NCBI GenBank assembly: GCA_933228895.1
Contig: OW121848.1
Coordinates: forward strand, 95,499,470-95,563,469
From: Platycnemis pennipes
Lineage: Eukaryota; Arthropoda; Insecta; Odonata; Platycnemididae
DNA length: 64,000 bases
Direction of reading: 5' to 3'
Below the pieces are notes generated by a model. It was not told the DNA's origin and did no database searches. It worked only from the letters and a program-made list of their open reading frames with translations. Shown here piece after piece: positions 24,352-35,843 of the stretch. How positions within the stretch are numbered: position 1 is the stretch's first letter; each line of letters starts with the position of its first letter. Position numbers and translations under genes: made by a program.

Positions 24352-24372
24352 CACACACACACACACACACAC
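24351..24372. repeat. (AC)11 microsatellite, right side of the LINE insertion
   Basis: Eleven AC units, followed by ATACATTCATTTTTATATATAGAGA, complete the Helitron-like element that was interrupted at 17848. Because the target is itself repetitive, the length of the target-site duplication cannot be read. Confidence 0.85.
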
Positions 24373-24397
24373 ATACATTCATTTTTATATATAGAGA

Positions 24398-25374
24398 TTA
24401 TTTTTTGCTGTAAACAAGAAAGCATTAGCCAGACGATTTCAAAGTGCATGCATAAAAGTATGCACATTAGATTTCAACATTCAATCTCATCTTATGGGGT
24501 GAAAAAAAACATGAATCGAAAGTTATTTCTCTGAAGAGAGAAGTTTTGTCACCCGCTATCTGAGTCCTGACCGTAGTGTTTACAAATTAATTTCAATGCG
24601 GAATTTTGGAACATCTTTAACCGTACATTCTTCCCCCTTACTCTTAGTATATCTCACTCATGGTAACACATGCGCAACGCATAAAAACACTAAAGAACAT
24701 CAGATAGCTCATGCGACGCCTAGAAATTCAGAGTGGAATGCTGTTTTCTGCGGAATGCATAACCGCGTGGGCGGAGGGAACTAAAGCCTTTCTTTCCCTA
24801 AACAAGCAAATGAAATTCAATTTAAGGCACGCTAATCCGTACACAGGACGTGCATCAAAAATCCAGGGCGGCCAAATTATATGCCATGCCATTCAACAGC
24901 ATCGGTGAGGGGGAGGCCCAAGACAGTCTTTCGGGAGGCAAGGCAACTATCAACCGTTCTCCTAATCTCACGGAGTCCGTGAAAAAAACTGCTCAAAGCA
25001 AGCATTTCTTTCTCTTACGGGTGAGGTTGTAGGGGTTAAAATAAGGGAGGGGAAACATTCAAGCGGGTGGAAGGAAGTGAAATTGTCGGGTGCGTGGGAG
25101 GACGGTTGGCACCCCTACACCCCACAACCTCCCCCCGGTGAGCATATGATACAATCGCGCTTCTCCTCCTCCTCTCTGAACAATGGGCGCCCAGAATTTC
25201 ATAATCAGGAGGATCCCGAACCCTCTCCTATTTCTCCACGGTGCAGAAATCCTGTGCTATTCAGTTCCTGACTTCCACATCTCACACTATCCTCCCGAAA
25301 CCCTCCTGCTTTTCCCCTCTCATCACAGATCTAGACACGTCAGATCTCTTTCGCGATGAGAGACAGCCTCCTTG
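24398..25374. other. Non-coding DNA, no gene recognised
   Basis: Mixed-composition sequence becoming GC-richer to the right. Several short open frames appear without protein-like character. Confidence 0.55.
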
Positions 25375-26460
25375 AATGAAAAAATTACGATCACAATTAG
25401 ATGGGGGTTTGGGCAGGGCGTCGTCGCACCCTACCCCGATGGAAACTCTCGCCTTCCATCCACATCATGGAAGAGAGAGAGGGAGAGAGAGAGAAAAAGA
25501 AAGAAAAAAGTTAAAGGAACAATTCCTTTCGGCGGCGGCAAAGAAGAGTAGCGTGGGGGGAGGTATAGAGATGGGGGGGCGGGGTACCAGGCGAGATTCA
25601 CACAGTAACGTTCACACGCCCGCGTCACAGGTAGACGCATGCGGCGCTCTTGACGCTCTGTTGGTCACGGGCGGGTGGAAAAAAAGAGGAGGAAACATTT
25701 TCCTTCCCTTTTTAAACCCCCCTCTCTCCCACCCGAATTTTTTCCTTCCTTTCTCTCTCCGCACAAAGACCGGCCCCAACTCGCCGAAGGAACCGATTCA
25801 GCGACCACCACACGTAAACCTCCTCGCGGGCGCCGAGAAGGACGGATATATATATATGTATGTATGTGTATCATATCTCCGTCCCTATCGAGTCGATGGC
25901 TCCGTGGGGCCGCCCCTGGCATTTCGTGAGCGCCCGGCGGCCCGTGACCGGAAGGGAGGGAGGGTGGAAAGAGAGGAGAGAGGAGTGGGGTAGAAGGGAA
26001 AGAGAGATAGGAAACGGGTAGGAGGGAGAAGTCATCGGAACTGGCCACCCTGCTCTCTCTCTCTCTCTCTAGCTGGGCCCACCGCTTCCTTGCCTTCTTG
26101 ACCGCCGAGAGTGGCGCCGGCGGGCGCTCTCTCTCTATCTCTCTTTCCTTCTCTCCGCTCCGGATATGTCTTCGGGTTGAGCCGAGAATTCCCGCCGGTT
26201 GGAGAGAGCTCACACGCGGGAGTTGCCGCGGGGAGCCAACCGAAGCGGGGAGTCGTTTTTATTTCCTCGAGCTGTTTTCGCGGCCTCAGCCGCCCGGGTT
26301 AGTTCACGAGCGTGAATACGCAAGCAGGCATGCCCGTCACGCCGTTACCTTCCGGAGTGCAGGAAGACTCAAGCGACTGATTATTAGCTATGGATCTAGG
26401 AAATCGACTCGGCCATACTGAATTCTTCCTCCTCTCTCCCCTCCCCCCCCCCTATTCTCG
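25375..26460. other. GC-rich island with GA, CT and TA microsatellites
   Basis: About 1.1 kb that is clearly richer in G, C and CpG than its surroundings, with purine tracts at 25473-25510, ATATATATATGTATGTATG near 25849-25866 and (CT)9 at 26053-26070. Frames up to ~200 codons are open on both strands, but the translations follow the repeats and match nothing I know. It could be a promoter or CpG-rich regulatory region, perhaps a far-upstream element or untranslated exon of the Distal-less gene 9 kb downstream. No core promoter or splice site could be fixed. Confidence 0.4.
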
Positions 26461-27169
26461 CATAACTGCCGCATTAGCTCATCGCTCGGTGCAAAGTCAT
26501 TCTTCCCAGTAAATTTCAACCTCGAAGGATGCTCGGTGAGGGTAGAACATACTTATGTCTATAAGTTGGTGAAATTCATACATTGGGGTGAGGGGGTATT
26601 TCGTTTTCCTGTGCCGCCTATGATTTTCAGACAAATCTCTTACCCAGAAACAATACAACTATAGGCTTTGGCAGGACGTGGAATAAGGCCTCTTCTGGAT
26701 TAGAACCTGCGGACATTCGGTCAGCAGCCCTATATTTTACCCAATCGGCAGAAACGCTGCTTTCTTCTTTTAAAGTTTCTTACAACATATTTACTAAGGA
26801 CTCACATACGTAGCTCAACTATGTAGGTATCACATGTTTCTTTGATACCTTGTTGTAATACCCTTCACGACGTACCCAGTTTTCTCAGAAATTGTCGAAA
26901 GCCATTTATTTTTCCTGCTATGCCTGTATATCTGTCTCTGGTTGACACTTCGCTCATTCCCAACATTATCCTATCTCTTATGGTATGCTCTTGCATCATG
27001 TCAGGTATACATTGTAGTTCCTCTGAGTCCTTCATTCAGCTGAGAATATCTGTGGCGGCTTTTAGCACATTGTGGTTTAGTCAGACATCACGTAAGGCTA
27101 CTCTTACCTCTCTCACGATTCGCTGCAACTTGTCCCACCATGACATTCTCATTAACTATCTTTACATTA
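26461..27169. other. Non-coding DNA, nothing recognised
   Basis: AT-rich with one chance open frame of about 110 codons at 26842-27174 that lacks any family motif. Confidence 0.55.
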
Positions 27170-27171
27170 CA

Positions 27172-27340
27172 TAGGCCGCTCTCCCTGGCCTAACAACCCA
27201 GGGATTATAGGTTCGAATCCAGCCCCAATCATGGTTGCTTGATACGACTTTTAAGGTCCTAGGTTAGACAGTGAAATATAACTTTAGCCGTAAGAGCACC
27301 TAAACATTAAACTCTACTACTGCTACCCTACATTAAAAAA
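27172..27340 (+). mobile_element. tRNA-derived SINE, copy A
   Basis: A tRNA-like head with a perfect Pol III B box, GGTTCGAATCC, at 27210-27220 is followed by an unrelated body and then the tail GCCGTAAGAGCACCTAAA at 27287-27304. The tail is shared with the copies at 28.3 kb and 59.9 kb. The A box is poorly preserved. The end is approximate. Confidence 0.7.
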
Positions 27341-27857
27341 ACAATGGAGCTCACTGGAGATTCAGGAATGTCAGGAGAAAACACTGCCTACATAAGATCT
27401 AGTCATGGAAAAACATCGCAATATCAGTATAGGTGCCCTTGAGCTGTAGTATTTCCGTTAACTGTATTTTAATTAAGTTACACTACGCATGGAATAACCA
27501 CCACAAAAAGAGAATATTAAAAATTACGATTTTCGATTAGGAAACCCGAAGCTAACCCTCCAGAACAGCGGTTTTTTCCTTTATTTCTCTCGCGTAGGTA
27601 CCTCTCGGTACTCTACTTTCATTATCTCACCTAATCTCCCTTAGCCATCAGAAATCCCTTCATATGAATATCCTTGCATAACGAATGTGTCTGCTGTCCA
27701 TTTACACTTGAGTCGGTACCGCGCAATCACAAAAAATATTATCCACTAGCCGATGGTGAAATGTGAGCTATTCCCCATTATTTTTAGAAGACGAATGTGC
27801 TTAATGTTACTTCCACCATCATTTAACTTTCTTCGAGTACCCCAAAATCAAGCGCTT

Positions 27858-27970
27858 ACCACTTGAGGTATACGTACGTATACCTAAAGTGTACCACTTG
27901 AGAATCATTTGACTTGACCACACAAGGTACCTCTTAAGGTAAGCGTACCTCTACGTATACCTCAGGTATT
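27858..27970. repeat. Cluster of palindromic GTATACGTA words with a 20-bp perfect palindrome
   Basis: AGGTATACGTACGTATACCT at 27866-27885 equals its own reverse complement. The phrase TACCACTTGAG occurs at about 27858 and 27892, and CTACGTATACCTCAGGTAT follows at about 27951. The role is unknown; it may be an imperfect inverted or tandem repeat. Confidence 0.7.
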
Positions 27971-28221
27971 TGTTGTTTTAGGATTTAAATAAATAGGAAT
28001 GAAGATAAACAAGTGACGATTATTTTTCATGTTCAATGTTTTATGTAATTAGGTTAGAGCTAAGCATTTTCTTCTGAACATAAAAAACATCCCTCGTTGT
28101 CAAAAAAAGTATATCATTTAAATGATAATGCAACCAATATCAATGAGAGGCCCAGCAGCTCGCATTAAAATACAGCCACAGGAACTCCGATAACTTTTCT
28201 ATTTTTCTATTTCTTTCAAAC

Positions 28222-28400
28222 AGCGTTGGTAGCCAGCTGGCCAGTTGGTAACGGACTGGCCAGATAACCCAAGGTCGCTGGTTCGAATTCCGCCCTGGGC
28301 ATATGTATTTTGTTTACCCTTGAATTAAAATTAGGTGAGCCGTACGCCGTTAGAGCACCTAAAATTGAAGAAATTACTGCTTTAAATATAACCTCTCCCA
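28222..28400 (+). mobile_element. tRNA-derived SINE, copy B (best preserved)
   Basis: A tRNA-like head at about 28222-28300 has an A-box-like TGGCCAGTTGG (28238-28248) and a perfect B box GGTTCGAATTCC (28280-28291), at normal tRNA spacing. The body leads to the tail GCCGTTAGAGCACCTAAA (28346-28363), which differs from copy A at one base. It is not a functional tRNA gene: the cloverleaf is not clean and the sequence continues into a SINE body. A minus-strand open frame over it is incidental. Confidence 0.8.
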
Positions 28401-31400
28401 TTTTTTAGACAAATTATTGAATATGTACTGTCCTGCACAATAGATACGCGATTTTCTGTTCATCATGTGGAATAGCAATGTGAGTAGTCAGCACAAATAT
28501 AAATCACTTTGATTTATGAGGTTTCACGTTCCTAGGATAAATTAAAAATCACAACCATGCGAGAAAAGGTTAGCAGTAACTGGTGTCATATGCCAATGTG
28601 TTTGCAGTCCACGTCATATTTCCACAAGCGATATTAAATTTCATACAAAATGAGATGTTCACTTGAGAACCAAAGTGTAGTCAAACTAGTACACTTAACA
28701 CACTATACCCAGTTCTCATCCATCCCGGATACTAATCCAATATATTGACAGTTGCTGTAGTCTTCTGGAAAACTTTATGCAATTAAAAATTATTAAGTTG
28801 GTTCATATATTGGGAAGTTAGACTTGACTGAGCGGAAATTATGGAGTGAAAAACTAATGCAAAGAATTTTTGTTTCTAGAGGTGAGGTTTGGTGCTGATC
28901 AAACTTAAATACTTCGATGCAGAATTGCGCAACAAATGTTACCAACTGCTTTTTAACAGTGAACGAAACCAGTATCCTTTATCGGGACACTTTACCCTTA
29001 ATTTCATCGAGGCAGAACAGGTTTGCGAGTTTACCATACATGTGTGGATGCGGAGCCCAAGAAGCTCGCACGAAGAGAGAGAATTGCACCCACAGTAAAT
29101 CTGTCATTCATACGCTAGATCCGTAACTTGAAACTATACCTGGAATTTCATGTTAGGGAGTTAAAACGCGGAGGTCTTAGGTATCTAAGGAAAGATAAGT
29201 GGAAATAGACACAATTTCGATCTATTCTCTCGGATATGAAAATGCTATGATAGGAATTTGAAACTTAACTGCATTAAAAAAAAACACCCAGTCAAAACTC
29301 ACGCAGGCATAGTGGAAGCGATGTCGAAGGTTCTCCTCTAGGAAAACGCGCGATTATGCAATACTTAGAATGCGAGTCGAAAGGCGAACGAATTAAGCAC
29401 GAAATTTTTTCCTTCCAGAAAAGAAGGAAAAAAATCAGCATCTGACGCGACTAAGAGCTAGTGTGTCGACATCAATTTCAATCAGTGGTTCGGAAAAATG
29501 CATGTATATGACCACCCAAAAATAATGAATGGTTACATACGCCTATAAAGATGCGGACGCTTTGCTAGAATACTAAAAGTAGTAAACTCATCTTTACTGG
29601 TTTCGCTATCAATCCTTGATAATTTATAATTATAAGATGCAAGTGTATCTAATTATCAAACTTGAAGCTTATAACTACTAAGGAGTAATTTATCGCGATG
29701 CTAATCATACTCTTGCTCATACGTAATCAATACCGATATCTCCAGCACTTGGAATTTATAACAATACACCTAAGATTGACGGATTTACTTTATAATTGCC
29801 AAGAATTTACTGAATACTTAATGAAATGGCATAATTCTACCATAAAGAGATATGTAAACGCGTCAATAAAAAATTGCCGTAGCATTAAGGATAGCTTCAA
29901 TTACAGCAATTAGGTGCTGAGTAAAATCACCTTTCCAGTTGAGTCGGACGGACGCAAAGTCCAGTCGATGGATTTGAGGTAGTCATCGAGAAATAGGAGG
30001 AAGGTTTGGCGCCAATCCATGTGACCTGTCCGAGTGAAAAAAACAGCTGTCGAAGATGATATCATAGATGGGTCCAAACCAACCATAAGAGTGAGAAGAC
30101 AGAAGCGGGAAGAGGGTGGTAATTTTTTTAATCAAGGCGAACTTTATGAAAAATATATTTGTAATTTAATCACTACGGCGGGAGATATTTTTCATAATAG
30201 AACAATATTGCTGACGATAAAAATCCTCAAAGAAGACGTAAATGAAGCGGTTTTGAGAAGTCTTATGTAAAGTGTGACATATATGGCAGCGACATGCGGC
30301 ATTAAAGGAAGGGGGATGAAATGAGGCTGAAGACGGTTGAGATGTGGGTATGAAGATGACTGGAAACGGAGAGATGGACGCAATGCAAAATAATGAGAAG
30401 GAAAATGAAGATATGGTTACACATGCTAGCAGAGGTAGGCATTGTTGGGGAGGGAAGAAAATTTGGTGGAGGCGAAGTTGACCACGTAATTAAAGGCGAT
30501 GGCTGAAAGAAGGGAGTTAAAGAGGGCAGAATGAAAGAGAGGGAGGAGGAAAACACATGAATGGGATGAAGGGAGCAGGGCGTAAACTGAAGCAGGGAGG
30601 GTAGAGTAGGGAGGGAAAAAAATGCCGACAACCCTCGAAGGAGAGGGGAATTGGCCCATGCAAACCTATTCTGACCAGTTCAGCAGTTCTAATCAAACCA
30701 AATTTGATCGTCAGGTCATGGCAAACAAAAACTTGCAAGAAAGTCAAGCAGATTTCCAGTTAGTAGATTGACTCTGTCATAAACAATTCACTTTGTTTGT
30801 TAATTGAGTTTATAAACTTGATTTACCTATGATTCGGAAAACTATCATCTCTCCCTCTTATGTTGTACGTATATTACTTTTGAACTAACAGCCATCCAGA
30901 CTGGTTAAACTTTAACTGTCAAATGAAATTTTTAGTATTATCCAAGTTAATAGGTAAGTACATTGAGTATTGACTCTACTGCATGACTTTATGGCTTAAT
31001 AATAGGGGTTTGAAGTTTACCATGCCTAAGAGGACGCGATTTTCTTGAAATGCAATAGATTTACAAATAAAACGTTAACTTTGTAGACTACCGAAAGTTT
31101 CAAAATTTGGGTTTCCTCATGACTCGCCTGGAATAGTTGTTTCAATGAAAGAGCATTTACTGAAGGGAAATCCGAACATAACGCCTGAATGCGACAAATA
31201 ACTGGTTGATTTTGATTGGCCATGATACTCAATGTGTGTCCACTCATTAACAAAGCATTATACTATATTCCTGTCTACTCTCATACGTATTTAAGTAAGT
31301 TATTGCGTAAAAGTCAAAAATCTAAAATTAAATTCTGGTGAAGATAAGAATGGTGCCAAGAAACATTGCTGGAAGGAGCACTGCAAAGAAAAGACTTCAC

Positions 31401-33299
31401 CATACAAAAAAAATACTTTTCCTATTGTAATATTGCATACGGATTCCTTGGTAGAAAGCAAAAAGAAACTACAAAGAGCTAATGAAACCTGTAGCAGGTT
31501 GAAGAACTTTTTGGGTAAAAGGTAACATCTTGAAAAAATCCTATTCCAACAAAATGTATTGAATACGAAAGCCGAACATTGTAAAGGTGGACGGTTAAAA
31601 TAACACCATCTGTATAAGTGGACAATAACAAAATTGAAAAGTAATGGAAAGAATGTTCTCCGCACTTGAAGGGCTTGACCTGGAGTATACATCAAACATT
31701 TGGGATCCAAAGAATAAAGATTAAATAATGGAAATGAATGAGACAAAAGAAAAGCAGTAGGTACCTACTACGTCATATAGCAAACTCCAATGAACGTAAA
31801 GAAAGTGTCTCTCGGCCATTGAAAAAGTTTGTTTGGGAATTCCTGGAGAGTATATGCTGGTTCGTTAGACTATAGATGCTTAAAAATTCTAATTGCACGA
31901 ATTTGAATCTGACAATTCAGACGTATATCTACCCCCACACTGCAAGAGTAGGACAGAAGTAAGCGAGAAAAACTGAGAGAAATCAACTGCCAGACAGCCT
32001 TACAAGATCATTTTTCCCACGTACAATAAACGACTAGACAAAGTAAAATTTTTTTAAACACATTACACACCATTCTTCATCATTGATCAACAAACTTTTG
32101 TATAAGTTCAAACTTCACGGCTGGTGACCTATCACCCCCTGCTATACTCTCATGCGCTGGCCCACGGCATGAAATGAAGATGAAGATTGGCACTAATAAT
32201 GCATGGCAAGGATGCGGAAAGAGTTAAACTCTGTACTGCCCTCTCCTCACAACTCAGCTGACTATTCCAAGGTGTAATTGCGATCCGATTGACGGCACTT
32301 ATTGCTGGATGATATTTCAGTTGTCTCCCGCATCACTTTCAAAAAACTAATTTTAAGTCATGACACCGCCAACAGTATGATTACCAAAATGGCCATAAGG
32401 GCGCCATCATCGCCGTGGTTGGACCAGAGGGAATGAATTATATCTGATGAACGCTTTCACTAATCTACAACATAGGGAATAGGAGAACCTTAGCTCTACG
32501 GTTGCTCTGGAGGAGTAATATTCAATCATCCTAGGATTTGGAGGCTGGATTATGCGAATTGAAGATCGCATGGATCATTTTGAGGAACGTATGAAAAGCT
32601 AAGTCCCATCGCAGATCCAGATTCCAAGCACAATAAGACAGACTCCATAAAGAGAGACATCTATTTGCCAGCATTTTTCCTTGGTTCTACTAAATATAAA
32701 CCCAGATTTTTCCTCAATTTTAATTTACACTTTTGCAGTAAAATTATATCTTCACAAACATATTTTTTGCATAAAAAATTAAAGATTACGCAAAAGAAGG
32801 ATAAACGTTGCCAACAATGGGGCCAGATGCCTTTGCAGCCAAGATCGATAACCTTTCTAAAAAGGACTAAGTTCAGCTGGAGGAAAAGTTGACTTAAAAA
32901 AAGTTATCCATTTAAGGCATTGAAAAGGGTGGCACCATGCCGGCCACAATCGAGACAAGCAGAGCTACACGAAAATACTTCAGGTATAATGTATCATTAC
33001 ATCAACGAACAGCTGCATGGATCATGCAAGCAGATAAGAAAATTCACACGAGGTCAGTTTCTCTCTCACGACTTCTTCCTTCACCAACCAGCACCAAAAA
33101 CCCAAGTTACTTCAAACGATCAATGAATACTACCTAATTAAAATCATGTACACGACTGTAATGACGAACTGTGAATAAGACTTTTCCTAAGTAGGCTTCG
33201 CTAATAAGATTACATACTACCCCAATCACTATGGTCACTGAAATCGAGAATCAACGACATTTCTCAGTCCCTAAACTTTCCCATCTTCGCCTCGCGTAA
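28401..33299. other. Non-coding DNA upstream of Distal-less, no gene recognised
   Basis: AT-rich sequence with a purine-rich stretch at 30290-30650 that keeps minus-strand frames open. A 148-codon minus-strand frame at 31300-31746 reads as Phe/Leu/Cys-rich with no motif. Its + strand shows a fragment like SKKKLQRANETCSRLK, weakly reminiscent of transposase coiled coils, but this is too little to call. Confidence 0.5.
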
Positions 33300-35843
33300 C
33301 TCCAAAAGTCGTCAAGTTTTAGAGGAAAGAAAGGTTGCTCGGGAAGAGAGAGAGAGAGAGATATAGGAACCGGCGGAGTCAGAAAAATCCCAAGCTCGCG
33401 GCACCGCCTCCTTTAGGGCTCCAACGGCACCACTCTCCACGCCCACACGACTTGGTGGCGCGGCCCCAACATCCCGCTCCCCTTTGCCGCACATTATAAC
33501 CTCTTCATCTCCCACTCCCCCCTCAGCCCCCCACGCTTCTCCCCACCGACATCCAAGGCAGGTTCTCTCTCTCGACGATTCCCACCCCTTGCCCTCCATC
33601 GGTGTGCACGGAGGAATCACGCCCGGCTCCCCCCTTCACCCGCCTGCCCTGGCGCCAGAAGAGGGAGACGAGAGGGGGATTGGGTGGGCTCCGCGCCCCG
33701 GTCCCTGGGAGAGCTCACCCCGTCCATCGCAATGGCGTCGGGGGAGGGCCCACTGGTGAGGGCCAACCGGGAGGGGGGCGCCCGCACCGCCACCAACGGG
33801 AGAGAGCGGCGTCACGGGGGGGCGGGGCTGAGGTGAGCCCTCCTAGGCCTCCCCGCACCCTGCGCCCCTCTCTACGCTGCGAACGACCCCAGCAAGCACC
33901 GCCCCCGATGAGGCGGGGAAACGGAGGTTCGCATGGAGGCCGCGAAGGGTTTCCGTGGCGCTGTGCTCGCGGGCGCTGCCGCCGGACTCGGAATCTTGGG
34001 CGAGAGTGGGTGTCCTCCTCCTCCTCCTCCCCTCCGGCCGGCTGGGGAAGGGAAGGTTGGGGAGGGAAAGGGCGGGGGTGTAGCCTCGCCGGGAGAGGGG
34101 GAGGGCGCAGGGGAGGGGAGGGGCGGAATGGGCACGGCTCGGTTCTCCTTGGAGTCGAGATCCGGAGAGTGTCGAGGTAGGAGTGTGTCCGCCGCCGCTG
34201 AGTCGTGTTCCCGGGGATTTCACGAGCCTGGAGTCTCTCCTTGAAGTGGTGCTGAGGCTTCCTCCCTCCCCGTGTGTCTTCTCGGTCGACGGGACGTGAG
34301 AATCACCAAGGATACGTCGCGAGCTGAAATCAGCAACGTAAAGTCGTGTGCAGCGCCTAGGATCGACGACGCTGTGTTGTTTACGGGTCGCCGCGAGCGC
34401 ATAGCGCGGCCGACCTCTCTCCTCCTTCCGTCGCGTTTCCCTCGAGAAAAGGACGAAGAAGGCCGCCGCGGACTGCGTGGCGGGAAGGACTCCAGCGCCA
34501 AGGGAGAGGGCCCCACCCCTTTTGCGACGGAAGGGTGTTGAGACAAAAAAGTAACCAACCCCCCACCCGCCCCACCCTTCTCACGAAACCCAATCCTGCA
34601 CCCTCTGAAGCCAGGACCCCACCCCCCACAACCCGACACCCCCACTCCCGACCTCCTAGTTACCCCACCCAAGGGGAAGAAGGAGCAGTGCACCCCCACC
34701 CTCCTTTTTCGCGGTCTTCTTCCCCAAATGCTCGACCATATGCCACTCAAGTACCATCATCAGGACTAATCGCAGCCTCAATAACACCACTCCGGGACGA
34801 TTAGCGCTTTTTTTATTACCTCGGACCCCTTTCTCCCGCGAGATGGGGAAACTGTGACATTTGTGCGACGTGCCGCGGTTTTGAGAAAAAAGGAAATCGT
34901 TCAAGATCAACAAGGAATTAATCAAGCCCACCACAGCCTTCTGTTTTTGCCCACGGAAGGAAGTGACAGTGATTGTGTTTGCGGAGGACCCGGTGCGCTT
35001 CTGGATGTTTACCACCGGCGAAGGAATCGAGTGTGCTCAAGCCGTGTTTGTTCCAACACTTTTTGATTTTGAGTGACGAGAGTCGTGAGACGTATTCGTC
35101 GAACCCGGTTTGAGCAGAGACCGCGAAACGTTTTGCAGCCTTCGCTTTCGAGTTACCCAGCGACTGTTGTTCTCTATAGGGAATTGGAATACGAAGAAAG
35201 CGCAAGGACGTGTTGTTTTGGGACTGGCTTTCGTAAGAGCGGCAAACACCCAGGGCTAAGAGGTGCTGCCCCCTGGGAGTCCTCCGTGGCCGAACATTCC
35301 GGCCGCTCCGCCGACACTGTGCCCTGTCGGGTTGTTCCCAAATACTCGGATGTTGTGAGTACGTCCATTCCTCGATCGAACGATCGCACGGGCCTTCTGT
35401 TATGCGAGACACAACAAGCGCGTGTAGGGTCGCCATCTGCGACGCCCGTCGAAGTCTCCGGTGGTCCAGTGAGGACGTAAGGAGGGGCTGAGCGCGGGAG
35501 GAAGCGGAGGGCTCGAGGGCGGAAACAGCCAAAGTCCGCCAAGACGGCGCTCTTCGGCTCAGGGGTGGGCCCGTGCCTCGCGCCCTCGCCCCCGTTGTCC
35601 CCGTCGCCGCCCAGGTCGGTCCCCCAGGGTCATCCGCCCAACACACCCTCGCCCTCGCCGCACCAGCACCACCACCACCACCCACACCACCCCCTGACAG
35701 CGCTGCCGCCGCCGCAGCACCACCACCCACACACCTGGATACCCCCCACGGCCATCACGCTGAATTTCACGGAACTGGGAAGCCCCTACGGGAATGGTGG
35801 CGGGGGGGCAGGCGGAGGCCTCTCCGGGGGGGGCCTCGTGACA
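33300..35843 (+). promoter_or_regulatory. GC/CpG-rich block, probable Distal-less promoter and 5' UTR
   Basis: The sequence changes sharply from AT-rich to GC- and CpG-rich near 33300 and stays so up to the coding exon. It starts with (GA)n at 33345-33360. Its position directly before Dll exon 1, and the lack of a convincing coding frame, fit a long 5' UTR and promoter. Frames of 100-270 codons on both strands (notably the minus strand, 34918-35730) are shadows of composition. The frame of the Dll exon is open back to a TAA at 35478-35480 but has no ATG before 35844. No transcription start could be fixed by eye; intervening introns in the 5' UTR cannot be excluded. Confidence 0.55.

Larger units (their letters stand above)
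16739..24397 (-). mobile_element. Helitron-like element, decayed, interrupted by a LINE
   Basis: Read on the minus strand, the element would start with TCTCTATATATA at 24397, preceded by host A. It passes through an AC/GT tract, three ~245-bp units and a PIF1-type helicase remnant, and ends ...GGGTCAGCTTG at 16739, followed by host T. Helitrons start with TC, end in CTRR after a GC-rich hairpin and insert between A and T. The end here, CTTG, would be a one-base decay of CTAG. The LINE at about 17849-24350 splits the element within its (AC)n tract. The helicase identity is clear; the exact ends, and that repeats, helicase and both ends form one element, are inferred. Confidence 0.6.

Noticed and set aside
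24045..24467. 140-codon minus-strand frame with long Ile and Val/Cys runs
   Set aside because: It is the translation of the LINE 3' UTR, the TAA tail and the AC repeat.
28222..28300. Possible true tRNA gene
   Set aside because: A and B boxes are present but the cloverleaf is not clean and the sequence continues into a SINE body and tail shared with two other copies.
31300..31746. 148-codon minus-strand open frame
   Set aside because: The translation is Phe/Leu/Cys-rich without domains and the codon use matches surrounding AT-rich non-coding DNA; the faint coiled-coil-like + strand fragment is too short to support a transposase.
32130..32230. GATGAAGATGAA phrase shared with the LINE 3' UTR
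   Set aside because: The shared words are short and purine-simple; the flanks do not align, so it is not a truncated LINE copy.
33602..34244. Frames of 100-190 codons in the CpG-rich block before Dll
   Set aside because: All three phases and both strands are open at once, the sign of composition and not of coding.
34918..35730. 270-codon open frame on the minus strand opposite the Dll 5' region
   Set aside because: It lies in CpG-rich DNA where stop codons are rare, shows no family motif, and overlaps the probable Dll 5' UTR.
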